A DNA stretch of 64,000 bases from Chloroherpetonaceae bacterium. GTDB taxonomy: Bacteria > Bacteroidota > Chlorobiia > Chlorobiales > Chloroherpetonaceae. How positions within the stretch are numbered: the first letter of the stretch is position 1; each line of letters begins with the position of its first letter. The stretch is taken from NCBI GenBank assembly GCA_028277445.1, contig JANQGG010000015.1, positions 62,001 to 126,000 on the forward strand, read 5' to 3'. This document shows positions 9,104-17,474 of this stretch, piece by piece. The notes below the pieces were generated by a model. That model was given only the letters and a program-made list of their open reading frames with translations. It had not been told where the DNA came from and did no database searches. Position numbers and translations under genes: made by a program.

Positions 9104-9354
9104 ATCCACCTCCTATTTTCTTCTGACGCTTGAAATATAAGCACCGGCGTTTTTTATAAAAATTAGGAAATAAAAACAAATTGGTGAAATAGACCATGAT
9201 TAACTGTTTAATTCTTTAAAGCCTCAAACGAGGTTAATGTTGGCTGTTCGGGGTCATGTCATAAAAGATGTGTAAAAAAAGGAAGGCGCCGCTCAAAAAG
9301 TTGTAAGTATTGATGTGCAACAAAAACAATAAACCTTTAAAGGAGAGCAACGCC

Positions 9355-10102
9355 ATGAAAACGAAATTAAAACCATCAGAGAAGAAAAGCAATTTTATTG
9401 ACGAAATTGTAAGCGGTCGGGAAGATATAAGTTTGCAAGACTTGCTCAGAGCCGCAGCCGAGCACATTATGCAAAAAGGGCTTGAAGGCGAGGTTACGGA
9501 TTATTTAGGAAGGGATCATTATGAACCCCTATCAGATAAAGAAGGTCAATGACAAGGTTATCGCAAAGGCTATTACCCCAGACGGCTAAAACGGCAGAAG
9601 GTCGTTTGAATTTACAAATTCCCAGAGTGCGGGGCACACAGGAAAGCTTTGAAAGTGTGGGTTGTTAAAGCGTCTTTCGGAATTGGAAGAGGGTTTATAC
9701 AAACTGGCCGCCGAGATGTATGTGAGAGGATTATCTACCCGTGATATAGAAAGTACATTTACCGACAGAGAAGACAAGGCGTTATTGAGCCGAAGCAGCG
9801 TCAGTCAGATGACCGAGTCGTTATATACCGAGTATGAAAACTTTAGAAATCGTGATCTGTCGGGTTATGATGTAGTGTATTTGTTTGTAGTCGGGGTGTA
9901 TGAATCGGTAAGGCGATACAGTCAAAATCAAACCATATTGGCCGCTTGGGCCATATGCAGCGACGGACAAAAGATATTGCTTCATTTAGCGGCAGCCGGT
10001 CGGGAAAGTGAATCGTCATGGGGTGATTTTTTTGAAGAGATGATCGGGCGCGGGTTAAGACAACCCTTAATGGTAACATCCGACGGTCAAAAAGGGTTAA
10101 TC
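9355..10102 (+). pseudogene. Decayed IS256-family (mutator type) transposase
   Basis: Remnant of an IS256-type DDE transposase. The start ATG at 9355 follows AAAGGAGAG, and the peptide runs through LRAAAEHIMQKGLEGEVTDYLG to an in-frame TGA at 9550-9552. Homology continues past that stop (QGYRKGYYPRRLK), shifts frame near 9587 (KTAEGRLNLQIPRVRGTQES), and shifts again near 9661 (LLKRLSELEEGLYKL). It then runs on through LSGYDVVYLFVVGVYE and LMVTSDGQKGLI, where it stops matching the family. The last third, including the third catalytic acidic residue, is missing. With one stop, two frameshifts and a 3' truncation it cannot be active. No clear terminal inverted repeats were found; the right end is lost. 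Confidence 0.85.
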
Positions 10103-10363
10103 GTCATTTGTAACATTGAATTCTTGTATCTCAATCAATTTTGAGTATGTGTCGTTACGTTGGATTTCAACATTTCTTAGTTCCGGCTCAAAATTGATAT
10201 TTTTGTTATTCCTGAAAATCTCCGGAAATCGCATTTTGACAAGGTAATACACGACGTTTAGGTTAAACATAACCTTTACCGTTCGTTTGTTTTCTAATTC
10301 ATCAAGAATCTGATTACGAAGCATAAGTAGCCCATGCACGTCAAAGAACTCAACAGCAGTCAA
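10097..10363 (-). pseudogene. Possible remnant of a small gene abutting the IS256 fragment
   Basis: A short open frame (88 codons, TTG start at 10361-10363). Its first half (TAVEFFDVHGLLMLRNQI ... KRTVKVMFNLN) looks protein-like, with an amphipathic helix-strand pattern vaguely reminiscent of a STAS-type C-terminal half. Its last codons read into the broken end of the transposase remnant, so its 3' end was probably created by the IS truncation. No ribosome-binding site is seen, and a stop lies a short way upstream in frame. It is best treated as a truncated remnant or a chance frame; the function is unknown. Confidence 0.3.
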
Positions 10364-10495
10364 GTCTAACTCAAATGTATCATAGAAGTGGAATACGGGA
10401 AGATTTTTTTATTTATTGATCCAAGAGCGGCAAACTTCCCCAAGTTTTTTAAATTTCGACATATCTTTACATCTTTAAACATTAACTACCTTATC

Positions 10496-10909
10496 ATGCA
10501 AAGCCCGGATGTGCGTTGGAAGCAGCGTTTTGAAAACTTCACAAATGCCTATAAACAATTAAGCGATGCGGTTGAACTTTCACATAAACGGCGCTTGTCT
10601 AAACTTGAAGAACAGGGCCTCATTCAAAGTTTTGAATATACATTCGAGCTTGCCTGGAACACGCTAAAAGATTACCTGAAGCATGAAAAAGTTGATGTAA
10701 AATTCCCTAGAGATACCATTAAGAAAGGCTTTCAATATGATTTAATAGACGATGGGGAGAAATGGTTAGACATGTTAGATAAACGAAACTTGCTTGCCCA
10801 TACTTATGATGAAGCCAATGCAAAACTTGCATTAGAATTGATTAAAACGGAGTTTTATCCTCAAATTCAGCGCTTTTTCAACGTATTTCAAACCAAATAT
10901 GAACGATAA
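10496..10909 (+). CDS. hepT: HepT-like HEPN toxin of a HEPN/MNT toxin-antitoxin pair
   Basis: A 137-residue all-alpha protein of the HEPN (HI0074/HepT) family. It carries the RX4HXY ribonuclease motif as RNLLAHTY (Arg97, His102, Tyr104). In characterised HepT the motif cuts RNA, and the tyrosine is AMPylated by the MNT partner to switch the toxin off. The start chosen is the ATG at 10496, because the 36 residues upstream in frame are not family-like. Its end overlaps the next gene by 11 bp, the usual HEPN-MNT arrangement. It sits directly downstream of a decayed transposase. Confidence 0.88.
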   Translation: MQSPDVRWKQRFENFTNAYKQLSDAVELSHKRRLSKLEEQGLIQSFEYTFELAWNTLKDYLKHEKVDVKFPRDTIKKGFQYDLIDDGEKWLDMLDKRNLLAHTYDEANAKLALELIKTEFYPQIQRFFNVFQTKYER

Positions 10910-11213
10910 ATTTGGACTATCACAAAAAAGCTTTCAAAGTATTCTTCATACCCTTGAGGCATTTCCTGATATTGAAAAAGCCGCAATTTTCGGAAGCCGA
11001 GCAATGGGCCGTTATAAAAAAGGGAGTGATATTGATATTGCCATTTATGGGCAAAATCTACGGATAGATACCGCGCTCAATCTTTCAGCTATTTTAAATG
11101 AACGGCTTAATATCCCTTATAATATTGATGTTGTGGCGCCTGAATTCCTTACGAATCAAAACCTTTATGAACACATCAAACGTGTAGGGCAGCCTTTTTA
11201 TCCCCAAAAGTAA
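10899..11213 (+). CDS. mntA: MntA-like minimal nucleotidyltransferase antitoxin
   Basis: A 104-residue protein with the minimal nucleotidyltransferase fold. The defining GSX10DXD motif is intact (FGSRAMGRYKKGSDIDIA; Gly32-Ser33, Asp44, Asp46). Further acidic residues lie in IDVVAPEF. In characterised HepT/MntA pairs this enzyme transfers AMP groups from ATP onto the HEPN toxin tyrosine to neutralise it. It overlaps the hepT-like gene by 11 bp, so translation is coupled. Assignment is from motif and gene context. Confidence 0.88.
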   Translation: MNDKFGLSQKSFQSILHTLEAFPDIEKAAIFGSRAMGRYKKGSDIDIAIYGQNLRIDTALNLSAILNERLNIPYNIDVVAPEFLTNQNLYEHIKRVGQPFYPQK

Positions 11214-11358
11214 CATTTATATTTGCCTCGATCCCCATTTATCGAAACCTTAATAAGATTTATCTAAAAACCATGTGAATCTTAGCAAAAGTTTATGGTG
11301 GGGGCTTAAACTGGAGGTGATACTTTTTATGTAGGCGCTAATATTTAACACCTTTTCC

Positions 11359-13200
11359 ATGATTAAGATATTGGTTCATCTCGTATTGTTTGGAGTGATT
11401 TTTTTACCCAAACCCTCTTTCTGTCAGGATACGATATCTGTACCGGATGATCAATTTAAGACCTCGCTGCTGAACGCCACCAATAAATACGGTGAAAGCT
11501 ATAACATCGCTGAGACTCCGGATGGCCGCATTGTTGTTCCCGATATCAGCCAAATTAACTTTTTAAATCTTAACAAAAAGAACATCTCCGACCTAACAGG
11601 GCTTGAAGCATTTACTTTTCTGGAAACCCTGTATTGTTCCGATAACCTACTCACGAGTTTGGATGTCTCAAACAATCGCAAGCTATCGTACCTGCGTTGT
11701 AGTGAAAATCAATTAACTCATCTTGATTTATCAAATAACGATAGCCTAAGCATTCTGTTTTGCGATCAAAACCAATTGCAATCCATCGATGTATCACAAA
11801 ACTCCATTTTGAAATGGCTCGTTGTTTATAACAATCAACTCTCAAACCTTGATGTGCGATCAAATCCAAACATCCAGTATCTGTATTGCTATCAAAACAA
11901 CTTAAGCTCAATTGACCTTAGCCAAAATGCAGCGTTGCGCTGGCTATTATGCAATACGAATCAACTCCAATCTCTTGATTTACAAGCAAATTTGAATCTC
12001 GAATTTTTGTATTGCCATCAAAACCAACTTCAAACCCTTGATTTAAGCCAGAACACAAAGATTGAAAAACTTAAATGCTACGCAAACCCGTTGCTTTATG
12101 TGCTGATGCCCATGGATTATTACTTAACCACTTTGGAAAAAGATGAATCAACCGCACTGGGAGAGCTTTATAGCAGATTGGCCACAATAACATTTCAGGA
12201 TAATCAAACGGGTTTTTTTGAGCTAGGAGCAACCGGGGCGATTGTTAATATTACCTCAACGGAAAATAATGGACTTTCCGATGCAACTCTTCAAGGTACA
12301 ACTGGTTTTGCGCCAACTGTTTTTGGTGTGCTCCCATATGAAATCGGATTTTTGCTGCCGCATAAATATTGGACGATCAACTCATCTCTGACACAGTCCA
12401 CCTATGATCTTATCCTGGATTTAAGCGATTTTTTTGTTGATCACAATTTCAATTCACTTTTTGTTCTCAAACGTCACAATGAATTCACTACTTGGGAAAA
12501 TGTAACGGACATTCCTAACGTGAGTCTTGAGCATTCCGATCCATATGTCATTATCCGAAACCTTACCGCGTTTTCAGATTTTGCTATTGGATCATCACAA
12601 GAAGTACCATTACCGGTTGATATCACCACATTCAAAGCTCAAAGCGATCAAAACGGCATAAAATTGATTTGGATAACTGTAACTGAAACCAATAACGACG
12701 GTTTCATAATAAAACGCGATAGCCAGGAGATCGCATCCTATAAAACACTAGAGTCGTTGAAAGGACAGGGAAGCGCAAGCGCTTCAAAAACCTACACATA
12801 TATTGATCAGAATGTATTTTCCGAAACCGAATACTGCTACCAACTCTATAGTGTGGATTATAGCGGTCAAATGCATGAATACCCTGGAAAAGTGGTTATA
12901 AATGTACCTTCAAACACTTCGCCATCCATAAAACCTATTGATTACCAGTTAAGCCAAAACTATCCGAACCCCTTTAATCCATCAACGACCATATCATACA
13001 GTTTAAAAGAATCCGGCCCGATTGACCTGTCGATTTACGACTTATTGGGCAGAAAGGTCGCTACATTAATTAATGCCATCCAAGAAAAAGGCGCTTACAC
13101 CTTAACAGTTAACGCCCAAAATCTTGCAAGCGGCATATACATTTACCGCTTAACAACGCAAGCTTTTCAAAAAAGCCGTCGAATGGTTGTTGTGAAATAG
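11359..13200 (+). CDS. Secreted leucine-rich-repeat protein with type IX secretion sorting domain
   Basis: A 613-residue exported protein. Residues 1-22 are a signal peptide ending PSFCQD. Residues about 70-250 hold roughly eight 21-residue leucine-rich repeats of the pattern L..L.C..N.L..LDLS.N. A beta-rich middle part follows, with a fibronectin-like segment (PLPVDITTFKAQSDQNGIKL) near residue 420. The last 85 residues are a type A T9SS sorting domain: YPNPFNPSTTISYSL, DLLGRKVATL and GIYIYRL. The tail directs export across the outer membrane and is removed on the way out. The repeats suggest a surface binding or adhesion role; the ligand is unknown. The gene stands alone. Confidence 0.88.
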   Translation: MIKILVHLVLFGVIFLPKPSFCQDTISVPDDQFKTSLLNATNKYGESYNIAETPDGRIVVPDISQINFLNLNKKNISDLTGLEAFTFLETLYCSDNLLTSLDVSNNRKLSYLRCSENQLTHLDLSNNDSLSILFCDQNQLQSIDVSQNSILKWLVVYNNQLSNLDVRSNPNIQYLYCYQNNLSSIDLSQNAALRWLLCNTNQLQSLDLQANLNLEFLYCHQNQLQTLDLSQNTKIEKLKCYANPLLYVLMPMDYYLTTLEKDESTALGELYSRLATITFQDNQTGFFELGATGAIVNITSTENNGLSDATLQGTTGFAPTVFGVLPYEIGFLLPHKYWTINSSLTQSTYDLILDLSDFFVDHNFNSLFVLKRHNEFTTWENVTDIPNVSLEHSDPYVIIRNLTAFSDFAIGSSQEVPLPVDITTFKAQSDQNGIKLIWITVTETNNDGFIIKRDSQEIASYKTLESLKGQGSASASKTYTYIDQNVFSETEYCYQLYSVDYSGQMHEYPGKVVINVPSNTSPSIKPIDYQLSQNYPNPFNPSTTISYSLKESGPIDLSIYDLLGRKVATLINAIQEKGAYTLTVNAQNLASGIYIYRLTTQAFQKSRRMVVVK

Positions 13201-13293
13201 TGTCATTGACAAGGGTCATTTCATAAATTGCCAAAGTCTTCTCCCTAAGGGAGATGATTTAGATGAGTTCCAATGACGAATTTACGTTATTGG

Positions 13294-13318
13294 TCACCCT
13301 GAATTAATTTCAGGGTCT
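13294..13318. repeat. Palindromic element CCCTGAA-n5-TTCAGGG
   Basis: The sequence CACCCTGAATTAATTTCAGG and the following GTC forms a 7-bp inverted repeat (13297-13303 with 13309-13315). Closely similar 'CACCCTGAA...TTCAGGGTCT' palindromes are a recurrent intergenic element in Bacteroidota-related genomes, from memory. Only one copy was noticed in this window, so calling it a dispersed repeat is an inference. Confidence 0.45.
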
Positions 13319-13610
13319 CAGAAAATGCCAATTTGGTTGAGATGCTGAAAACAAGTTAGCATGACTAGAAAAATGAGTGTCATTACCTGTTTGTGTTTTA
13401 ATCATTTTAAAATGCGGACTGCTAATGACTCAAGAGTAAAGTTTTTTTACCTTGTCAAAAATTTAACTCCCGATGATTTTTTTGAAACAACTGTTTTCTG
13501 TTTTTGCTTGCTGCTATTAAATCCCGGAAGCATTTAGATATATTATTTTCCAAATTGATTCAAATCATGAAGGAACTAATTATGGTTGTAGTTTTGGAAA
13601 AATGAAGATC

Positions 13611-13628
13611 ATCGTTATATTGCGATAA
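13611..13628. promoter_or_regulatory. Probable ArsR operator
   Basis: ATCGTTATATTGCGATAA is an imperfect palindrome (ATCG...CGAT) located 15 bp before the arsR start codon. This type of element commonly precedes arsR genes and is bound by the repressor, which lets go when it binds As(III) through cysteines. The position and symmetry support autoregulation; no binding data can be inferred from the sequence. Confidence 0.5.
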
Positions 13629-13642
13629 GACGAATAAATGAT

Positions 13643-13981
13643 ATGGGCATTTCAAAAACAGATTTATTTTCAAAAGAACAAAACGATATTGCATTGGCTG
13701 CAAAAGCCTTTGCAAATCCTGCACGCGTTGCAATCATTCAACATTTGATGAATGCAAAACAGTGCGTCAATAGTGATCTTGTGCAGGAGTTGGGACTTGC
13801 TCAGGCTACAATTAGCCAGCACCTACGGGAATTAAAAGACATTGGAATTATCCAGGGAACTATTGAAGGCAGCCGATTAAATTATTGCATTAATCCGGTG
13901 CGTTGGAAAAGCATACAGGATCAATTTAATGATTTGTTTAACCTATACATTAATATTTGTGAATCTGAGAAATGCTGCTAA
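13643..13981 (+). CDS. arsR: ArsR/SmtB-family metalloregulatory repressor
   Basis: A 112-residue winged-helix repressor. The core AAKAFANPARVAIIQHL, then LVQELGLAQATISQHLRELK as recognition helix, then the wing GIIQGTIEGSRLNYCIN, is typical. Cysteines lie at Cys42 (AKQCVNSDL), in the wing (YCIN), and in the tail ICESEKCC, where a vicinal pair closes the protein. These could bind trivalent arsenic. It starts a rightward cluster with arsM (62 bp downstream) and an ArsC-like protein. A palindrome just upstream suggests it represses its own operon. Confidence 0.88.
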   Translation: MGISKTDLFSKEQNDIALAAKAFANPARVAIIQHLMNAKQCVNSDLVQELGLAQATISQHLRELKDIGIIQGTIEGSRLNYCINPVRWKSIQDQFNDLFNLYINICESEKCC

Positions 13982-14042
13982 TTCATCTTTTATTCATCGT
14001 AATATAGCAATATTTAATTATTTAATTCTAAACATCGTTGTC

Positions 14043-14927
14043 ATGAAATCTCCTGAAGAACTCAAAAAAGTCGTTCAAGACCGATATGCAAAAATCGCAA
14101 AGCAAGGTAAAGCAGAAAATGCCGCCTCATGCTGCGGTGCAACCTCGCCATCCAATAAAGTCTATAACATCATGATGGACGATTACTCCAACATTGAGGG
14201 CTATGTTTCCGACGCTGATCTAGGGCTCGGTTGTGGGTTACCCACCGAATTTGCCAAAATCACAAAAGGCGATACGGTAGTTGATCTGGGATCAGGCGCC
14301 GGAAATGACTGCTTTGTTGCCCGCCATGAAACCGGGCCGGAAGGAAAAGTCATCGGTATAGATTTTACGCCCACAATGATTCAAAAAGCCCGAGAAAACG
14401 TTGAAAAAATTGGTTTTAACAATGTGGAATTCAGAGAAGGCGATATTGATAACATCCCCATCAGCAATGACCAAGCCGATGTTGTGATCAGCAATTGCGT
14501 GCTGAATCTTGTACCAAACAAACAAGACGTATTAGCTGAAATTTTCAGAGTTCTTAAACCCGGCGGGCATTTCAGCATATCTGATATCGTGCTTGTAGGT
14601 CAGCTGCCGGCAGCGTTAAAAAACGATGCCGAAATGTATGCCGGTTGCGTGGCCGGGGCAATCCAAAAATCCGATTACCTGAACTTCATTGAAGAAGCGG
14701 GTTTTCAAAACATGACGCTTCAAAAAGAAAAACCTGTGGTAATTCCTGAAGACATCCTCTCAAAATATATGGTGAAGGAGGCTATTGAAGCATTCAATCA
14801 AGGGAAGGTGGGTATTTACAGCATATCGGTTTATGCGGAAAAACCAGGCGAAAAAACAAAAAAACTTACGGTGCAAGAAAAGGTTGCCATAACCAACGCG
14901 TGTGATTCAAATTCCGGGTGTTGTTAA
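14043..14927 (+). CDS. arsM: Arsenite S-adenosylmethionine methyltransferase ArsM
   Basis: A 294-residue class I methyltransferase that converts As(III) to methylated arsenicals using SAM. Motif I is VVDLGSGAGNDCF. The conserved cysteines of ArsM are present: AASCCGATS near residue 30, GLGCGLP near 60, SNCVLNL near 155, and MYAGCVAGAI near 200. The protein ends in SGCC. The start ATG at 14043 is preferred because the in-frame extension upstream overlaps arsR and is not family-like. It lies between arsR and an ArsC/LMW-phosphatase-like gene, so arsenic control and chemistry are in one operon. No arsenite efflux pump gene is visible nearby. Confidence 0.92.
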   Translation: MKSPEELKKVVQDRYAKIAKQGKAENAASCCGATSPSNKVYNIMMDDYSNIEGYVSDADLGLGCGLPTEFAKITKGDTVVDLGSGAGNDCFVARHETGPEGKVIGIDFTPTMIQKARENVEKIGFNNVEFREGDIDNIPISNDQADVVISNCVLNLVPNKQDVLAEIFRVLKPGGHFSISDIVLVGQLPAALKNDAEMYAGCVAGAIQKSDYLNFIEEAGFQNMTLQKEKPVVIPEDILSKYMVKEAIEAFNQGKVGIYSISVYAEKPGEKTKKLTVQEKVAITNACDSNSGCC

Positions 14928-14952
14928 TAAGACCAATCAAAATAAAAGAGAT

Positions 14953-15696
14953 ATGAAAACAACATATTTTATCGTTTGCATGGCAATAGCCTTGTTTCAA
15001 AACTCCCATGCACAACCATATAAAACTACGCCTGCAATGAGTAAATCATTAGAACAGTCCGGGAATACAACACTTTATCCGGCGCTGGTTTCCTACTTTC
15101 GAACACTAGAAGCCAGTTTGGAAGCAATTGCCGAACCGAGAAAATCTGCTTTAAACCAGATTGCTCAATACATTGAAAAAAAGATAAATGCCGGTGAAGA
15201 TGTCAATCTTACCTTTATTTGCACACATAACAGCCGAAGAAGCCATATGAGTCAAATTTGGGCGAAAGCCGCTGCTTTCTATTTGGGGATATCTCAACAC
15301 ATACGCACATATTCCGGCGGCACAGAAGCTACGGCATTTAATGCTCGTGCGGTTGCTGCGATTGAACGCGCCGGTTTTCACATTGTAAATCCGGGTGGTG
15401 AAAATCCCAGATACCAAGTCAATGTTTCTGAAAATTCATCTTCAATGATTTGTTTTTCAAAAACATACAACGATCCTTACAATCCAGCATCCGATTTTGC
15501 AGCGGTGATGACTTGCTCCGATGCCGATCAAAATTGCCCAATCATATCCGGAGCGGACTTACGCGTGTCTTTACCATTCGTGGATCCAAAACTTTCGGAT
15601 GGCACTGCAAAGGAGAGCGAAACTTATGATGAACGTTGTCGGCAAATCGCGACGGAAATGCTGTATGTGATGTCCAGGGTGAAGTCTTCAGAATAA
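14953..15696 (+). CDS. Exported low-molecular-weight phosphatase / ArsC-like protein
   Basis: A 247-residue protein. The start ATG at 14953 gives a clear signal peptide (MKTTYFIVCMAIALFQNSHA), so it should act outside the cytoplasm. The catalytic loop ICTHNSRRSHMSQ matches the C-x-x-N-x-x-RS P-loop of low-molecular-weight protein tyrosine phosphatases and thioredoxin-coupled arsenate reductases. FVDPKLSDG near residue 210 fits the general-acid DP loop. Cysteines at MTCSDADQNC could be the resolving pair. Its place behind arsM suggests a role in arsenic metabolism, but a phosphatase role is equally possible. Periplasmic location would be unusual for a cytosolic thiol-driven reductase. Confidence 0.8.
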   Translation: MKTTYFIVCMAIALFQNSHAQPYKTTPAMSKSLEQSGNTTLYPALVSYFRTLEASLEAIAEPRKSALNQIAQYIEKKINAGEDVNLTFICTHNSRRSHMSQIWAKAAAFYLGISQHIRTYSGGTEATAFNARAVAAIERAGFHIVNPGGENPRYQVNVSENSSSMICFSKTYNDPYNPASDFAAVMTCSDADQNCPIISGADLRVSLPFVDPKLSDGTAKESETYDERCRQIATEMLYVMSRVKSSE

Positions 15697-15707
15697 AATT
15701 GCAAATA

Positions 15708-16307
15708 TTAAAAATTAAACGACCGTTTGATGCCGTCAATCAACATTTGAACGGATACGACGGTTAAGATCATACCCATCAATCGCTCCAATGCTTTCAA
15801 CCCCCGGTTGCCAAGGAGTGCAGAGAGCTGGCTGGCAAAAATCAGGATCGCTCCGGCTAGCGCCCAGGCCATGGTTAATGCCAGCAACCAGATCACCCAT
15901 TTTTCGGGCTGCTGTGCCATAAAAAGCATCGCCGTTGCAATGGATGCAGGCCCAGCAATTGCCGGAATAGCCAAGGGCACAATAAACGGTTCAGTGTCCA
16001 GGTTATCTTCAAAAATCTTTTCAAACCCTGAAAAGATCATTTTAATGGAGATCAAAAAGAGCACAATGCCGCCGGCGATACCTAATGACGATTGCGAGAC
16101 TTGCAACAGGTCAAAAATATACCGGCCAAACAGCATAAAAACGGCCAATACGCCATAACCAATCAATAGTTCGCGACTTATAATACGCATGTGCTTTTTT
16201 GGCTCAACTGACTTGAGGGCTGAAAGGAAAAACGGAATATTGCCTAAGGGGTCAATCACCAGAAACAATATTAAGGTGGCCGAATAGAGTGTTATCTCAG
16301 TACTCAT
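15708..16307 (-). CDS. MarC family integral membrane protein (second of two)
   Basis: A 199-residue multi-pass membrane protein. It has the family marks FLVIDPLGNIPFF near the N-terminus, VPLAIPAIAGPASIATAM in the middle and LMGMILTVVSVQMLIDGI at the end. About six membrane segments are visible. It is a diverged paralogue of the protein at 2775-3431. It faces the arsenic cluster tail-to-tail with 11 bp between stops. The transported substrate, if any, is unknown for this family. Confidence 0.9.
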   Translation of the reverse strand: MSTEITLYSATLILFLVIDPLGNIPFFLSALKSVEPKKHMRIISRELLIGYGVLAVFMLFGRYIFDLLQVSQSSLGIAGGIVLFLISIKMIFSGFEKIFEDNLDTEPFIVPLAIPAIAGPASIATAMLFMAQQPEKWVIWLLALTMAWALAGAILIFASQLSALLGNRGLKALERLMGMILTVVSVQMLIDGIKRSFNF

Positions 16308-16546
16308 GACTCATTTTCCTTTTGATGATTCATCTGAACCGGAGTTTGTATAAACATCGTCTTACACCTGCTGAAAATGTTCTCCGGCTCGAACGCATTC
16401 AATACGTTTCATCAATCCTTTCTTGCCTACTTTATCCAATCGCGAAAACTGACAAGCTCATCTATATTGGCGGCTTTTCGTCCTGAAAGACTTAATAATA
16501 ATATGATTACAGGTCTAATAACTTTTTTTATTACAACTAATTAACT

Positions 16547-17248
16547 TTATAAACTTATCTCATAATAAAGGCCTATCAATGTCGTATTTCCACCTCCATC
16601 AAGTCGGACATCTTTGTGAGCATGACTATGCGACAAGTTAAGTTTGATCAATCCATTCTCCATGAGTTTCACAGAAGCTTCAACACCAAATTGAAAATGA
16701 TTCATCCCACTGAATGGTTCTGACGCGTATCCAAAATCAAATCCTTCAACAAAGTAAGGGGTTAATTCTATGGAATCATTTAAAAGCCCAAGTGAGTACT
16801 GCGCACCAAGCTCCAAAAACGTACCTGATTGCTCGGTTGAGTACACCGCATCAGCAAATGTGCTAATGTTTTCATAAATTTCTAAACTTAAGCCGGCAAT
16901 CAATTCGTTATCGTACTCATCCGTATCCAAAAATGCCAGGCGGGTGTATCCAACATAAAAATCTAAGGGATCTATTTGAAAGGGATAGCTTACCCAAACA
17001 TTAAGCTCTTTATAAGCGCTGGCGTCGCCAACCCACAGCCAGGCACCCAACGCCAATCCTTTCCAGAGCGTTTCTGCTTCGAATGTGAATAAGCCTTCAT
17101 TTGGAAGGTTTTCGCGACCTTCCGATAAATAGTTGCTGGCCCAACCTGCCTGAAGCTTTATTTTGTTGAATGTTTCAGACTCTTTGGCGTAAAGGCCTTT
17201 TATAACGGTTAATAAAGCAATTAGTGTTAAAACGCGTTTCATAGCCAA
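16547..17248 (-). CDS. Predicted outer-membrane beta-barrel protein
   Basis: A 233-residue protein with a signal peptide (MAMKRVLTLIALLTVIKGLYA). It then shows alternating strands rich in aromatic residues: LQAGWASNYLSEGRE, LALGAWLWVGDA, FYVGYTRLAFLD, LELGAQYSLGLL, and a closing ALIGLYYEISL-like strand ending in Leu. The shape is that of a 10-12 strand outer-membrane barrel similar in style to TorF-like putative porins. The substrate is unknown. It is monocistronic and divergent from the U32 gene. Family placement is tentative. Confidence 0.75.
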   Translation of the reverse strand: MAMKRVLTLIALLTVIKGLYAKESETFNKIKLQAGWASNYLSEGRENLPNEGLFTFEAETLWKGLALGAWLWVGDASAYKELNVWVSYPFQIDPLDFYVGYTRLAFLDTDEYDNELIAGLSLEIYENISTFADAVYSTEQSGTFLELGAQYSLGLLNDSIELTPYFVEGFDFGYASEPFSGMNHFQFGVEASVKLMENGLIKLNLSHSHAHKDVRLDGGGNTTLIGLYYEISL

Positions 17249-17474
17249 TATGATCTTTTTGTATTGCTACAAATTGAAATATAATTAATCAGAATTTTGT
17301 TAAGTTCTAAACGCACAAATTATATACTTTGGGCAGGGTTTGATTTTTTTCAACCGATCAAAACTGAAGTAGGGTACTGATAAAAAGTCCCGACCCTATA
17401 TTGAAAAAAGAATCTATAGACGTCCGTTTCCAAAGGCACAGATGTGAAACCGTTTTTCACCGTCATTAATTAAA

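Larger units (their letters stand above)
13201..13642. other. Gene-free stretch with two palindromes and an ars operator
   Basis: No coding frame is supported in these 442 bp. A near-perfect inverted repeat lies at 13240-13254 (TCTCCCTAAGGGAGA) soon after the LRR gene. It could fold as a hairpin but has no T-run. A second palindrome lies at 13294-13318. The last 35 bp before arsR hold a probable ArsR operator. The rest is AT-rich without recognisable RNA genes. Confidence 0.6.

Noticed and set aside
10388-10495. N-terminal extension of the HepT-like gene
   Set aside because: The 36 residues are hydrophobic and unlike the family, and the ATG at 10496 gives the usual length.
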